The position numbers and the translations under genes were made by a program. A stretch of 64,000 bases of DNA from Psychrobacter sp. PG1 (GTDB taxonomy: Bacteria > Pseudomonadota > Gammaproteobacteria > Pseudomonadales > Moraxellaceae), in contig NZ_JABUZG010000084.1 of NCBI RefSeq assembly GCF_014897815.1, positions 124,001 through 188,000 of the forward strand, given 5' to 3'. The notes under the pieces were generated by a model. That model made no database searches. It worked only from the letters and a program-made list of their open reading frames with translations, and was not told the origin of the DNA. Numbering within the stretch: position 1 is the stretch's first letter; each line of letters starts with the position of its first letter. Below, in pieces: positions 9,101 to 18,474 of this stretch.

Positions 9101-9266
9101 CATACTGACGCTTATCGCTTTTGTTGATGATTCATTCTAACAATTAATGCTTAGGCTATTTAATATACAAACCCTTTTGTGCGCATAAGTCCTTACTAAA
9201 CTGCCCTTTCATGACATGGTTTCTGCTACAATTACGCCAAAATTTACATTCATTTAAAGATTAATT

Positions 9267-10487
9267 ATGAACGATTTTCACACTATAGACTCTACTACTG
9301 CCGCCTCAATTGATGCCGAAAAAAACAACAATGGTTTGAACTATTTGAGCGTTGATGACTATGATTATGAGCTGCCAGATAGCCTGATTGCACGCTATCC
9401 TCTCTCACAGCGTTCTGCCTCAAAACTTTTGTATTTGCCTGCCAATAATCAAAAAGACTCTACGCTTGTAGAAGATCGCTTATTCACTGAGTTACCTGAG
9501 TTATTAAATGAGGGTGATTTGATTGTATTTAATGATACAAAGGTGATGAAAGCGCGTCTTTTTGGACAAAAGGATACTGGCGGTAAGCTTGAAGTATTGA
9601 TTGAACGTTTGGTTGATATCTCAGATTTAGAGACAGCGACTTTATATGTAGAGGCTGAAAAATCTGTAGAAGCTGCAAATGACAAAGCCGTGAATCAAGA
9701 ACATATTGCACTTTGCCATGTTAAAGCCAGTAAAGCGCTCAAACTTGGACAACACTTGCAGCTTGCTGACGGTCATATGAAGGCGGTGATGATTGGTCGT
9801 CAAGACAACTTATTTATTTTAGCGTTTGATGCGCCGATCTTGCCGCATTTAGAGCTTTATGGTGAGCTGCCTATTCCCCCCTACTTTGAACGCCATGCGG
9901 ATGAGACAGACAATACTCGTTATCAAACGGTTTTTCATGATCCAACCAAGCTTGCGAGTGTGGCTGCACCGACTGCAAGCTTACACTTTGATGAATCGGT
10001 ACTGAGCAAACTTGCGGCAAAAGGTATTCGTACGGCTTTTGTGACTTTACACGTTGGCGCTGGTACATTTGCGCCAGTAAAAACGAACAACTTGCTCAAT
10101 CACACCATGCATAGTGAATATGCACATTTACCACAAGCAACCGCTGAGCTCATCAATGAAACCCATGCGAATGGTAAACAAGTCATCGCTATTGGCACCA
10201 CGGTCACACGCGTGCTCGAAACGGCTTATCAAAAAACAGCCGTTAATGGGCAGCCTCTCTCCAGCTGGTCAGGTGACACCGATATATTCATTTACCCAGG
10301 GTTTAAGTTTGGTGTGATAGATCGACTATTAACCAATTTCCATTTACCCAAATCAACGTTATTAATGCTGGTCTCGGCATTTTCGGGTAAAGATGCCATT
10401 GAGCATGGTTATCAACATGCGATTAAAGAACACTATCGTTTCTTTAGTTATGGCGATGCAATGCTGCTCGACAGAAAGCGATATTAA
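9267..10487 (+). CDS. queA: S-adenosylmethionine:tRNA ribosyltransferase-isomerase QueA
   Basis: QueA transfers and isomerises the ribosyl group of SAM onto preQ1-tRNA to form epoxyqueuosine. Recognisable segments include YELPDSLIARYPLSQRSASKLL, DLIVFNDTKVMKARLFG, GELPIPPYFERHADETDNTRYQTVF, LHVGAGTFAPVK and FHLPKSTLLMLVSAFSG. The protein is 406 residues, longer than the usual 340-360, because of a non-conserved N-terminal lead of about 30 residues and an insert near 120-140. Whether translation really begins at 9267 is less certain, as the ribosome binding site is weak. It is followed by fimV on the same strand. Confidence 0.95.
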   Translation: MNDFHTIDSTTAASIDAEKNNNGLNYLSVDDYDYELPDSLIARYPLSQRSASKLLYLPANNQKDSTLVEDRLFTELPELLNEGDLIVFNDTKVMKARLFGQKDTGGKLEVLIERLVDISDLETATLYVEAEKSVEAANDKAVNQEHIALCHVKASKALKLGQHLQLADGHMKAVMIGRQDNLFILAFDAPILPHLELYGELPIPPYFERHADETDNTRYQTVFHDPTKLASVAAPTASLHFDESVLSKLAAKGIRTAFVTLHVGAGTFAPVKTNNLLNHTMHSEYAHLPQATAELINETHANGKQVIAIGTTVTRVLETAYQKTAVNGQPLSSWSGDTDIFIYPGFKFGVIDRLLTNFHLPKSTLLMLVSAFSGKDAIEHGYQHAIKEHYRFFSYGDAMLLDRKRY

Positions 10488-10598
10488 ACAATGCTTAAAC
10501 ATTTTTTGCATTGTCCACAACAGTTGTGAAATAAACTGGTAAACTAAATGGTATTTTGTTATAACAGCACAGATAACTTATATCTTAAAGGTCTGCAC

Positions 10599-12353
10599 AT
10601 GTCTTGTCATTTATCTCATCGGTTGACTACGGTACATCGCGCGGTCTCGATGGCACTAATTTGTTCCGTAGGCTATGCGGCTCTCGTATCGAGTGCACAA
10701 GCTGCAACGATTGGTAAGACTGTTGTGACCTCTGCCCAGCATGAGCCGCTAGCTGCGAGCATTATGGTCAGTGATATCCGAGCCGCTGACTTTTCAGCAA
10801 GTTTGGCAAACTCTACTATTTATCAGCAAATGGGCTTGGCCCAAACTGATTCGATGACCGTACGTTTTAAACCTACCTCAGCGACCAGCGGTGAAGTATT
10901 TATTACTACTTCACAACCTGTATCTACACCTTTTGCTGATGTGGTTTTGAACATAAATGATAAGGGTCAACGCAACGTCATTCCCAAGACATTGTTGATG
11001 CCGCTCAATAGCCGTTTGCCCATTGACGCGCCTAAAAATATCGTTACTGGCGCAAAAAAACCCAATCTACCCAGTGTGTCCTCTAATACGGCTAAACCGT
11101 TGACCGTTAGAGAAGGTGCACCGCCGCCATTAACATTATCACCTATACTAGCGACTACTCACTCGTCAACGAGCGAGTTGGTGGCGTCTAAATTGCCAGC
11201 ACCTAATATCCAAGCACCTACAACGACTCCTACTTCGCAAGGCAACAATCTTGCTTATGCGCCTAGCCGGCTAGATAATGGTCGTTTAAACAACGTTAAC
11301 AATACTCTTAACGCTAACGACAATGCTCGTAATCCAACCAGTCGATTAGACAATGGTCGCTTGAGTGTAAATGGCAACGTTACCACAATGGGTAACAGCA
11401 ATATCGACCTCAATTCTGCTAAGAATGTAGCGAATGATACAGCCCTAGTCAATAACAAGACCATGCCAATAGATAATAGTCTATCAGCTACAGCTGTCAC
11501 TGATAAGCAGCTCGATATTTTGAATATTCAAGTCACTCGCCAGATACAGCCAAGTAGCAAATCAGAAGCTGGCATGATGACTGCTTCTCCTATTATGCCA
11601 ACGCCGAGTGACAACAAAGCGAGTACACCAAAAGCCAGTCTTGACACTAGCAATACAGCTGTCGCCACTGTCCCATCTAGTTTCACCAACAACGCCTCTA
11701 TCAGTACGGCAGCCAGCACTACTACTGCGTCCCAATATCAAGTACAGCGCAACGACAGTCTATGGATTATTGCACAGCAAATTGCGCAAGAAAATGACTT
11801 AGACATTCAAACAGTAATGAAGCAGATTCAGACGCAAAACCCTGATGCCTTTATTAATAAAGACGCGGGTCAACTCAAAGCGGATGCCAAGCTTAGCTTG
11901 CCCAGTTACGATGTCGTACCATCACAACAAAAACTAGAAGCGGCGATTGAGGCGCAAAGACAATATAGCCGCAGAGCAAACACCCCTGTGGTAAAAAAGG
12001 CCGCAAAAGCACCCTCTAAAAAACTGTCTGAAACAAATCAAGTCGCTAAACAGCGTAAAAAACCCATGATTACTAAAACACAAACGTTGCCAAAAGCACA
12101 ATTTTCAGTGCTCGCACCTGGTCGTAATGGCAACGCAGATGGCACCCAAGCAACATCAGCAGCGACAACAGGTAATGGTCTCAGCACAGATATATTAGCC
12201 ACGCTCAAGGCCTCAAGACAAAGTACCGCAGCTCAAGCTCAGCAGCTGTCAAAAACCAGCAGTGCACTTGATAGCTATACAAGAAAAATTCAATTACAAA
12301 ACCAAAAACTGGCTGAGCTCCAAGCTCGTCTCAAAAAACTACGCAATCAATAA
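10599..12353 (+). CDS. fimV: FimV N-terminal (periplasmic) half: FimV domain and LysM
   Basis: The 584-residue product is exported: MSCHLSHRL, a hydrophobic core, then SSAQA|ATIG as the likely signal-peptide cleavage near residue 35. The mature N-terminus is the FimV domain (TIGKTVVTSAQHEPLAASIMV through VIPKTLLMPLNSRLP, roughly 36-140). A long Asn/Ser/Thr-rich linker contains two near-identical SRLDNGRL motifs. A LysM domain begins YQVQRNDSLWIIAQQIA (about 385-450), and the end is a predicted coiled coil (TRKIQLQNQKLAELQARLKKLRNQ). FimV binds peptidoglycan and organises polar type IV pilus/secretion machinery. Unlike Pseudomonas FimV it stops here; the membrane and TPR portion is the next gene. 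The start at 10599 has AAAGG upstream and gives a proper signal peptide. Confidence 0.85.
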   Translation: MSCHLSHRLTTVHRAVSMALICSVGYAALVSSAQAATIGKTVVTSAQHEPLAASIMVSDIRAADFSASLANSTIYQQMGLAQTDSMTVRFKPTSATSGEVFITTSQPVSTPFADVVLNINDKGQRNVIPKTLLMPLNSRLPIDAPKNIVTGAKKPNLPSVSSNTAKPLTVREGAPPPLTLSPILATTHSSTSELVASKLPAPNIQAPTTTPTSQGNNLAYAPSRLDNGRLNNVNNTLNANDNARNPTSRLDNGRLSVNGNVTTMGNSNIDLNSAKNVANDTALVNNKTMPIDNSLSATAVTDKQLDILNIQVTRQIQPSSKSEAGMMTASPIMPTPSDNKASTPKASLDTSNTAVATVPSSFTNNASISTAASTTTASQYQVQRNDSLWIIAQQIAQENDLDIQTVMKQIQTQNPDAFINKDAGQLKADAKLSLPSYDVVPSQQKLEAAIEAQRQYSRRANTPVVKKAAKAPSKKLSETNQVAKQRKKPMITKTQTLPKAQFSVLAPGRNGNADGTQATSAATTGNGLSTDILATLKASRQSTAAQAQQLSKTSSALDSYTRKIQLQNQKLAELQARLKKLRNQ

Positions 12354-12404
12354 TTGCCTAACTGATCAACGCAGTGTGCTGTGATCATAGGCGTGGGAGT
12401 AACT

Positions 12405-14018
12405 ATGGACAATATGCTATATATCATCGCCGGATTGGTACTTATTCTAATAGTAGCCGGTTTACTATTGTACAAAAAGAAAGCGCAAAAGCCCTCAGCG
12501 CAGCCGGGAATGAGTACCGCTACGCCAGCTCCGATGCCAAAAACGGATCACAACACTCCTGCCCAAAGCCGCAAAGATGATGACAATAAGTTTGATCATA
12601 TTACGATTGCCCAGCGCTTCATGGATCAACAGCGTTATGACAAAGCCATTGAAACCCTCAGTCGCGGCCTAAGCGAAAAACCGAATGATGGTCAATTATC
12701 TGTTAAATTACTCAGCATATACGCGACTATTAATCAGCCAGAGAACTTTAACAAAGTTTATGATGCCATCAAGACGCAAAGCGACCCAAAAAGTCTTGCG
12801 CTAGCTGATGAGTTAAAAGCTTTATTTTCGGAAGAGCAGAATCAAGTCGCAGCAAAAGAGGCACCCGTAGAAGATAATAGCCATTTTGAAAGCATAGATT
12901 TTGACTTACCGATTAATCAAATCGATAGTAAGAACGCGCTATCTGATCAGCCAGCAACCTCTGAAGATAACCGTAGTACGCTGATAGATGACAGTATGTC
13001 TAACTCGTCAGTAACAAACACATCTTATGAGGCCAGTCTTACTAGCGACAATGTAGAAAATAACTTTGATCTTACGCTGAGTGATTTAGAGAATAATATT
13101 GGCGCATCTGAGGCGACTGATACGGCACCAGTCACATCACCATTAGAGATGATGGACGACGAAAGCCTGAACACTGCCAATATCAACATAACTGATAATG
13201 ATGTCGCGGTGTCCGCAGAAGATAATGATCTCAATGATCTTAGCGATTTTGACTTCAGCTTTGATTCATCTGAAGAAACTGATGCGCAGGCAACGGATTC
13301 TGTCATTCCAGACCGCCCTGATAGTATTAACGAGGAAATGATGCTAGAAGATGACGCGTTCATTTTAGACTTTGATGATCTAGCAACTGATGTCGATAAA
13401 GGTGTTGACGAGACTGTTGAAGCATTGTCTATCAACACTGTCCAGAATGACGAAGAAAATGATTTCACTTTGTCTTTAGACAGTCTCGATGCGCCAAACA
13501 ACATAGAAACATTAACAGAAAGCGAAGCGCCTGTACTTGAAGAAAATAGTGATATTGATAACTTCATTATTGAAGAAGATCGTTTTGAAACCGAAAGCTT
13601 TGAAAATATTAATCTCGAAGCACAATCGCTTGATAATAATGATTCAGAATATGCTCTTGCTGAAGAATCTAGTGTTACACCGACAGCCCCGTTGCTATTC
13701 GATGATAACTCTTTATTAGACAATGAATTCGATACTCACTCTTCAACAGCACTCAGCCCAGTTGCTCAAATTGAGGACGAGTCGGCCCTTACCGCCGAAG
13801 AAGATACTGAAACGGCAGAAGACTTTTCCTCGCGCTTTGCGGCCGACTTTGACTTTGTCAAATCATTAGATAGCACTCAAGTTACGCTAGATTTGGCAGG
13901 CCAATATTTACAATTGGGTGAATACGACAGTGCCAAACGCTTATTGAATGAGGTATTAATTCAGGGCACTAGTGAGCAACAGAACCAAGCAAAAGTATTA
14001 CTAGATCGTACTGCGTAA
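12405..14018 (+). CDS. FimV C-terminal half: membrane segment, acidic linker, TPR
   Basis: The 537-residue protein starts with a single transmembrane helix (YIIAGLVLILIVAGLLLYKKK, residues 5-25), whose trailing lysines put the C-terminus in the cytoplasm. A TPR-like block follows (FMDQQRYDKAIETLSRGLSEKP). A very acidic, Asp/Asn/Ser-rich stretch of about 300 residues leads to the conserved FimV C-terminal domain (TLDLAGQYLQLGEYDSAKRLLNEVL). In Pseudomonas these parts belong to one FimV chain that interacts with CyaB and polar proteins. GGGAG immediately before the ATG at 12405, 51 bases after the upstream stop, shows an independently translated gene rather than a frameshift remnant. An upstream GTG in frame (12381) is less likely. 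Confidence 0.8.
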   Translation: MDNMLYIIAGLVLILIVAGLLLYKKKAQKPSAQPGMSTATPAPMPKTDHNTPAQSRKDDDNKFDHITIAQRFMDQQRYDKAIETLSRGLSEKPNDGQLSVKLLSIYATINQPENFNKVYDAIKTQSDPKSLALADELKALFSEEQNQVAAKEAPVEDNSHFESIDFDLPINQIDSKNALSDQPATSEDNRSTLIDDSMSNSSVTNTSYEASLTSDNVENNFDLTLSDLENNIGASEATDTAPVTSPLEMMDDESLNTANINITDNDVAVSAEDNDLNDLSDFDFSFDSSEETDAQATDSVIPDRPDSINEEMMLEDDAFILDFDDLATDVDKGVDETVEALSINTVQNDEENDFTLSLDSLDAPNNIETLTESEAPVLEENSDIDNFIIEEDRFETESFENINLEAQSLDNNDSEYALAEESSVTPTAPLLFDDNSLLDNEFDTHSSTALSPVAQIEDESALTAEEDTETAEDFSSRFAADFDFVKSLDSTQVTLDLAGQYLQLGEYDSAKRLLNEVLIQGTSEQQNQAKVLLDRTA

Positions 14019-14040
14019 AAGCCCCATCGTTCTTTGGTCA

Positions 14041-14082
14041 GCAAGTATTCTATAACACTAAGAATACTTGCTGATTTTTTTT
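14041..14082 (+). terminator. Intrinsic terminator of the fimV operon
   Basis: GCAAGTATTC pairs perfectly with GAATACTTGC (10-bp stem) and is followed by a run of eight T residues at 14075-14082. Confidence 0.9.
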
Positions 14083-14194
14083 GCATTTAACCTTTATACT
14101 ATTTATTATTACTGAGCGCTATTAGCTATTAGCTATTAGCATCCAACCTTAAACTCTCTTTTTTATCACATACTTCTTTATTACGGCTCATACT

Positions 14195-15295
14195 ATGCCA
14201 TTTTCTGCTATGACAAATACATTATCCAATCCTGTCCAACTCATTTATGCTGGCGGTACTTTTGGTAGCTATGGACGACCCTTAGCACCGTTATCAGCAG
14301 AAGTATTCTTACCGACTTTACAAAAGCTATTGACTGACCGAGATAACGCTAACCACTTGCCTCAAATCTCATGGCTGGATAACGCCTTAATTAAAGACAG
14401 TAGCCAATTTACCCCTAACGACTTTGTACATTTTTATCAGCTTTTGCTAGCAGCCTATGCACAAGGCGACAGGCGTTTTGTGCTCATCACTGGTACAGAT
14501 ACTTTGAGTTATTTGGGTGCCTTTTTAGCAGAAGCGTTTGCTGGCAGTGATATTTGTATAGTCGTCACTGGTAGTATGCGCCCATTGTTAGACAGCGAGG
14601 TGATACATTCCTATGATATCGATGACCATAGCGACGCATGGGATAACCTCAGCGATTCACTAAAACTGGCTGCTGCTGGTGAGTCGGGTGTGAAGATTGC
14701 TTTTGGCGGTGAGTCTTGGCCTGCGCAAACGGTACAAAAAATTCATAGCCATGATTTGATGGCATTTACGGGTCACTCCAGAGCCGCCTATCCTGCCAAT
14801 AGTTATATCAAAAACTTACCGGATACCCGCCGCCAGCATTGGCTCGATGATCAGCAAGCAATGATTGACTATATCGAATCTCGGGCTGAGCAAGCACGCA
14901 TTCATGCTTTATATTGCTTGCCAAACGACACTGAGGTAATGACTAGCCAGCTACAGGCATTATTATCACAGCCGCCATGTGGCATTATCCTGTTAGGATT
15001 TGGCGCAGGTAATGTTCCTTATTCGCAAGCGCTAGCAGAGGCACTAGAGCTTGCTTATAAAAACGGCCACATGGTGATATGCGCTAGCCAGTCTCCATTT
15101 GGCGGTGTCAGTGACAGCTATGCGGCTGGTAGTTGGCAATATGAGTATCATGTTATTGCTGGCGGACGCTTAACGATTCCCGCTATCTATGCACGATTAT
15201 TATGGCTATTGCTGCGTTATGACAATCCCACTCGGCGCAGACAACGTTGGTTGAACAATGTCAATCAGGCGGGCACCACTATCAAAAAACGTTAG
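14195..15295 (+). CDS. L-asparaginase/glutaminase family amidohydrolase
   Basis: The 366-residue protein resembles bacterial asparaginases, which hydrolyse Asn to Asp and ammonia. The first catalytic block is IYAGGTFGSYGRPLAPLS with the nucleophile Thr22 in the GGT(I/F)GS context. The second is LITGTDTLSYLGAFLAEAF, then VVTGSMRPLLDSEV. The C-terminal subunit-contact domain is present. There is no signal peptide, so it is probably the cytoplasmic type I-like form. An internal ATG at 14210 is an alternative start. It lies between fimV and truA, genes that are direct neighbours in Pseudomonas. Substrate specificity is not provable from sequence. Confidence 0.85.
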   Translation: MPFSAMTNTLSNPVQLIYAGGTFGSYGRPLAPLSAEVFLPTLQKLLTDRDNANHLPQISWLDNALIKDSSQFTPNDFVHFYQLLLAAYAQGDRRFVLITGTDTLSYLGAFLAEAFAGSDICIVVTGSMRPLLDSEVIHSYDIDDHSDAWDNLSDSLKLAAAGESGVKIAFGGESWPAQTVQKIHSHDLMAFTGHSRAAYPANSYIKNLPDTRRQHWLDDQQAMIDYIESRAEQARIHALYCLPNDTEVMTSQLQALLSQPPCGIILLGFGAGNVPYSQALAEALELAYKNGHMVICASQSPFGGVSDSYAAGSWQYEYHVIAGGRLTIPAIYARLLWLLLRYDNPTRRRQRWLNNVNQAGTTIKKR

Positions 15296-15353
15296 ACTAT
15301 CGTTAAATATATTTACTTTATAAGCGCCAATACGAAAATGTCCAATACCAACC

Positions 15354-15383
15354 ATGTCCGAGATTAACATGTCCGAGATTAAC
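15354..15383 (+). repeat. Tandem 15-bp duplication at the truA start
   Basis: ATGTCCGAGATTAAC occurs twice back to back, so truA begins MSEINMSEIN. Either ATG could be used; the duplication is in frame and harmless. Confidence 0.9.
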
Positions 15384-16208
15384 AGCATCAACGCTGAAAT
15401 GCCCCCAACCTATACATTAGCCATTGCAATTGAGTTCTTGGGCACGCGCTATCATGGCTGGCAGCGACAACGAGAAGTATTAGGCGTACAAGAAGCATTA
15501 GAAACCGCTATCGGTAAAGTCGCAAATGAGACGGTAGAGGTCGTCGCGGCTGGTCGTACCGATGCAAGCGTTCATGCCAGCAATATGATTGCCCACTTTA
15601 CGACACGTGCCTATCGTCCTACTCATAACTGGCTGCGCGGGGTAAACAGTCTATTGCCTGATGATATCGCCTTGCGCTGGATTCAACCAATGCCTGACGA
15701 CTTTCATGCGCGTTTTGGTGCCATTGCCCGTCGCTATCGCTACATCACGCTGAATCAAGCACAGCGCCCTGCTATTTTGAATCACCAAGTTACTCACATC
15801 TATGAACCGCTCGATTTAGCAGCGATGCAACTGGTGGCGGCTGAGATCGTCGGTACTCACGATTTTAGTAGCTACCGCGCCGCTGCTTGCCAGTCTAATC
15901 AGCCGGTACGCTCAGTCAGTCACGCAAGACTCTTTGCTCATGGTCAGTTTATTGTTTTTGATATTCAAGCAGATGGATTTTTGCATCATATGGTTCGTAA
16001 CTTAATGGGTACCTTGTATGCCATCGGTCGACACGAATTGCAGCCAGAAGCCTTTTTAGATATTTTAGCCAAAAAAGATCGTACTATCGCACCGCCTACT
16101 GCCTCTGGTGATGGTCTATACTTTATCAATGCTTACTATCCTGAGCATTTTCAACAACGACTGCCAAATGCTCCTTTAACCCCCATTTGGCTAAATTTAC
16201 CTGACTAA
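15354..16208 (+). CDS. truA: tRNA pseudouridine(38-40) synthase TruA
   Basis: TruA makes pseudouridine at positions 38, 39 and 40 of the tRNA anticodon arm. The 284-residue protein contains IEFLGTRYHGWQRQ, the catalytic-aspartate motif AAGRTDASVHA near residue 75, HARFGAIARRYRYITL, and IQADGFLHHMVRNLMGTL near 205, all standard for the family. About 15-20 residues at the N-terminus precede the conserved core, partly due to the 15-bp duplication. It follows asparaginase on the same strand. Linkage of fimV and truA is familiar from Pseudomonas. Confidence 0.96.
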   Translation: MSEINMSEINSINAEMPPTYTLAIAIEFLGTRYHGWQRQREVLGVQEALETAIGKVANETVEVVAAGRTDASVHASNMIAHFTTRAYRPTHNWLRGVNSLLPDDIALRWIQPMPDDFHARFGAIARRYRYITLNQAQRPAILNHQVTHIYEPLDLAAMQLVAAEIVGTHDFSSYRAAACQSNQPVRSVSHARLFAHGQFIVFDIQADGFLHHMVRNLMGTLYAIGRHELQPEAFLDILAKKDRTIAPPTASGDGLYFINAYYPEHFQQRLPNAPLTPIWLNLPD

Positions 16209-16329
16209 ATAAATAGAAGTTGGCATACATAACGGTTACAGGCTGTCAAGTAAAAACCTAGTGCTGTATTGCTTTAATCCGCTAACTTACGTATAATATG
16301 GGCTTATTTTTAATTGATTGATACCAACT

Positions 16330-16551
16330 ATGGCAAAAGACGATATTATTGAATTTGAAGGCGAAGTCATTGACACCCTTCCAAATACCCTGTTTAGAGT
16401 TCGTTTAGAAAACGGACACGAAATCATTGCTCATATCTCAGGTAAGATGCGTAAGCATTATATCCGTATCTTGACAGGTGATAAAGTTAAGGTCGAAATG
16501 ACACCTTATGACCTATCAAAAGGTCGTATTACTTATCGTGGCAAAAACTAA
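16330..16551 (+). CDS. infA: Translation initiation factor IF-1
   Basis: The 73-residue protein [21 protein letters not shown]...GRITYRGKN is the S1/OB-fold factor that occupies the ribosomal A site during initiation. The [26 protein letters not shown] signature is present. The frame opens four codons earlier, but the ATG at 16330 yields the canonical length. It is monocistronic, with a bidirectional terminator about 190 bases downstream. Confidence 0.98.
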   Translation: MAKDDIIEFEGEVIDTLPNTLFRVRLENGHEIIAHISGKMRKHYIRILTGDKVKVEMTPYDLSKGRITYRGKN

Positions 16552-16871
16552 TTTCTTATACACTAAAATGGTTATAAAAGCATTTATATATATACAGCTG
16601 GTTGCTAAATGGCTTCTTTTCGCTGATAGCTGATATAGACGCTTGGGTGGTTTAACTGATAATAATAATGAAAATGCTAACCTGCTCATTATTGCCTATC
16701 AATATTTTAGTTATTCAGTCTTAGTTATTTGTTTTTATCATAAAAAATACCGCTAAATTTCAGCGGTATTTTTTTGTCTAAATTTTATGAGTTGACTTCC
16801 TTTCAAACTTTTAAATCATGATTAATAAGTAGCATGGTTAAGAATTAGCATGATTAAGAAGTAGTGAGGCA
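16552..16871. other. 320-bp intergenic between infA and ykuD-type gene
   Basis: Apart from the terminator at 16742-16775, nothing recognisable is present. The two flanking genes converge, so no promoter is expected. Confidence 0.5.
16742..16775. terminator. Bidirectional intrinsic terminator
   Basis: AATACCGCT/AGCGGTATT stem of nine base pairs with seven-base loop, flanked by A-run on the left and T-run on the right, so it can stop both infA (plus) and the transpeptidase gene (minus). Confidence 0.85.
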
Positions 16872-18041
16872 CTATTTAAACTCGACCGTCGCACCATTTT
16901 GAATCACCCCTAGCAAAGCAAGTGCATCCCAATTTGTCAGGCGTATACAACCCGCTGAGGCTTGACGACTAATACGATCAGGATCTGGTGAGCCATGAAT
17001 ACCATAAGAAGGCTTACTAAGCCCAATCCATACTGAGCCCACTGGATTATTGGGGCCAGGTGGAAGAATAGACTTGCTACCGTCTTTAGCAGTATAAGTA
17101 TAATTAGGCTCATGTACCTTCACCTCTACCGTATGTGTCCCTGTTGGTGACGGTGTTGCCGTACTACCTACTGTGGTCGGATAGCTGGCAACTAAGTTGT
17201 CTTTATCATCATAGGCATATAGCGTTTCAGTGGCTTTATCAGCAACGACTCGACTAACAGGCTTGATATTTGGATTGCCAGGATTATAAACTGTGATGGT
17301 TTCGCCTGCCGTAAAGCTAGCCTTAGGGTTTAACGCTTTGAGATAGCTTTCACTGATATGGAATTTTTCTGCTAGCCCTTCTATGATGCTCTCGTAATAC
17401 AATCCCTCAAGTTTGGATTTGGCTTCAGCACCAGCTGGTATTTCTGTCGTCTTAATATTAACATCCGCATCAGTTATCTGATAACTGACTAGCACTGGCT
17501 GCACCGTGAGTTTTTCATTCTTTGTCAGCGCTTGCCATGTTTCGTTGTTTAGCGTGTCAGTAACTGCCAAACCATTTGCTTGTTGAAACGCTTGCATGGC
17601 CTTGCGGGTATTTTTGCCCCAATAACCATCAACAGGGCCTACACCATTGTGATGCCAATTTAATAAGGCTTGCAATTTAGTACCGATGATACGGTCGATA
17701 CTCATCCCCTCTTTCCAAGTAGCATTATTCACCTTTTGCGCAGCAACTGATAAATTGTCTGTCGTATACTTGATAGTAGGTAAAAATTTGTTCGAAGCAT
17801 TTGCGGTTTTGCTATCACGTGCTAGCTTTTGGCTAACGCCATTGGTCACAGGGCTGACCTCTTCAGCAGCATTCGCTTTATTAGCATTATTTTTGCTAAT
17901 ACTGGCTTCATCGTTATTGGTCGGTGCTTGATTGTTAGCATTTACACTATCCAGTGGTGCTGCAATGCTCTGCCCCATGAAAACTGCCGTAGAAAAACCA
18001 ATCATCGCTACTGCTGTGCTGATTTTTTTTAATTGATACAC
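16872..18041 (-). CDS. L,D-transpeptidase (YkuD) with peptidoglycan-binding domain
   Basis: The 389-residue protein is exported (N-terminal hydrophobic segment ending GQSIAA). A peptidoglycan-binding-1-like domain lies at about residues 120-190 (ALLNWHHNGVGPVDGYWGKNTRKAMQAFQ). A LysM-like stretch (FHISESYLKALNP) follows. The catalytic YkuD domain is C-terminal, with HGSPDPDRISRQASAGCIRLTNWDAL carrying the His and the active-site Cys of the SxGCxR motif. Such enzymes form 3-3 crosslinks or attach proteins to peptidoglycan in the periplasm. The start is GTG at 18041, supported by AGGAG a few bases upstream. Which Ldt activity it has cannot be read from sequence. Confidence 0.9.
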   Translation of the reverse strand: MYQLKKISTAVAMIGFSTAVFMGQSIAAPLDSVNANNQAPTNNDEASISKNNANKANAAEEVSPVTNGVSQKLARDSKTANASNKFLPTIKYTTDNLSVAAQKVNNATWKEGMSIDRIIGTKLQALLNWHHNGVGPVDGYWGKNTRKAMQAFQQANGLAVTDTLNNETWQALTKNEKLTVQPVLVSYQITDADVNIKTTEIPAGAEAKSKLEGLYYESIIEGLAEKFHISESYLKALNPKASFTAGETITVYNPGNPNIKPVSRVVADKATETLYAYDDKDNLVASYPTTVGSTATPSPTGTHTVEVKVHEPNYTYTAKDGSKSILPPGPNNPVGSVWIGLSKPSYGIHGSPDPDRISRQASAGCIRLTNWDALALLGVIQNGATVEFK

Positions 18042-18474
18042 CTCATGCTCCTAATTTTTTATAAAAATAATAAGTTTTATTTTGTTATGTTGTCATCAAG
18101 GCTTGTTATTTTGAGTTGTAACGCCTTCATAACCAACTTTACTCAAACGCCTTTTTATCAGCTCTCTTCTAACGTGAAAGTCTGAGATTCTAGTGGTTTG
18201 TAAGCTGTTAATAGTGTCATATTACCTTGTGAGCATATAACAGCTTTATGTTAATAAAGCCCTTGTCCTGCGGTGTCTGTGTTAAAACAAGTACTTTTTT
18301 ACAACTATCTGGTTTAGTGTGTTACCGCTAGAAAGCGATTAATAATAAACATAAAAAAACCCATAATTTGCTGAGCAAACTATGGGTTTAGAACGACGAT
18401 AAACGATAAAGATGAGAATTTTTCCCTATCAAAATAAAACAGGGGAAAATTCAATCTATATCACTATAGTGGGA
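18042..18474. other. 433-bp intergenic upstream of the L,D-transpeptidase gene
   Basis: Contains the leuB terminator at 18353-18387 and, by position, the promoter of the transpeptidase gene. No ORF or RNA gene was recognised. Confidence 0.5.
18353..18387 (-). terminator. Intrinsic terminator after leuB
   Basis: Read on the minus strand, AACCCATA/TATGGGTT pairs around an inner GTTTGCT/AGCAAAT stem and ends in a T-run. It lies about 90 bases past the leuB stop. Confidence 0.8.

Noticed and set aside
11255-11500. 81-codon leucine-rich minus-strand frame
   Set aside because: Antisense of the Asn-rich FimV linker, with repeated segments arising from the SRLDNGRL duplication.
13025-13723. 232-codon serine-rich open frame on the minus strand
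   Set aside because: It is the antisense of the acidic Asp/Ser-rich linker of the FimV C-terminal half. Low-complexity codons on one strand leave the other open. No ribosome binding site or family pattern.
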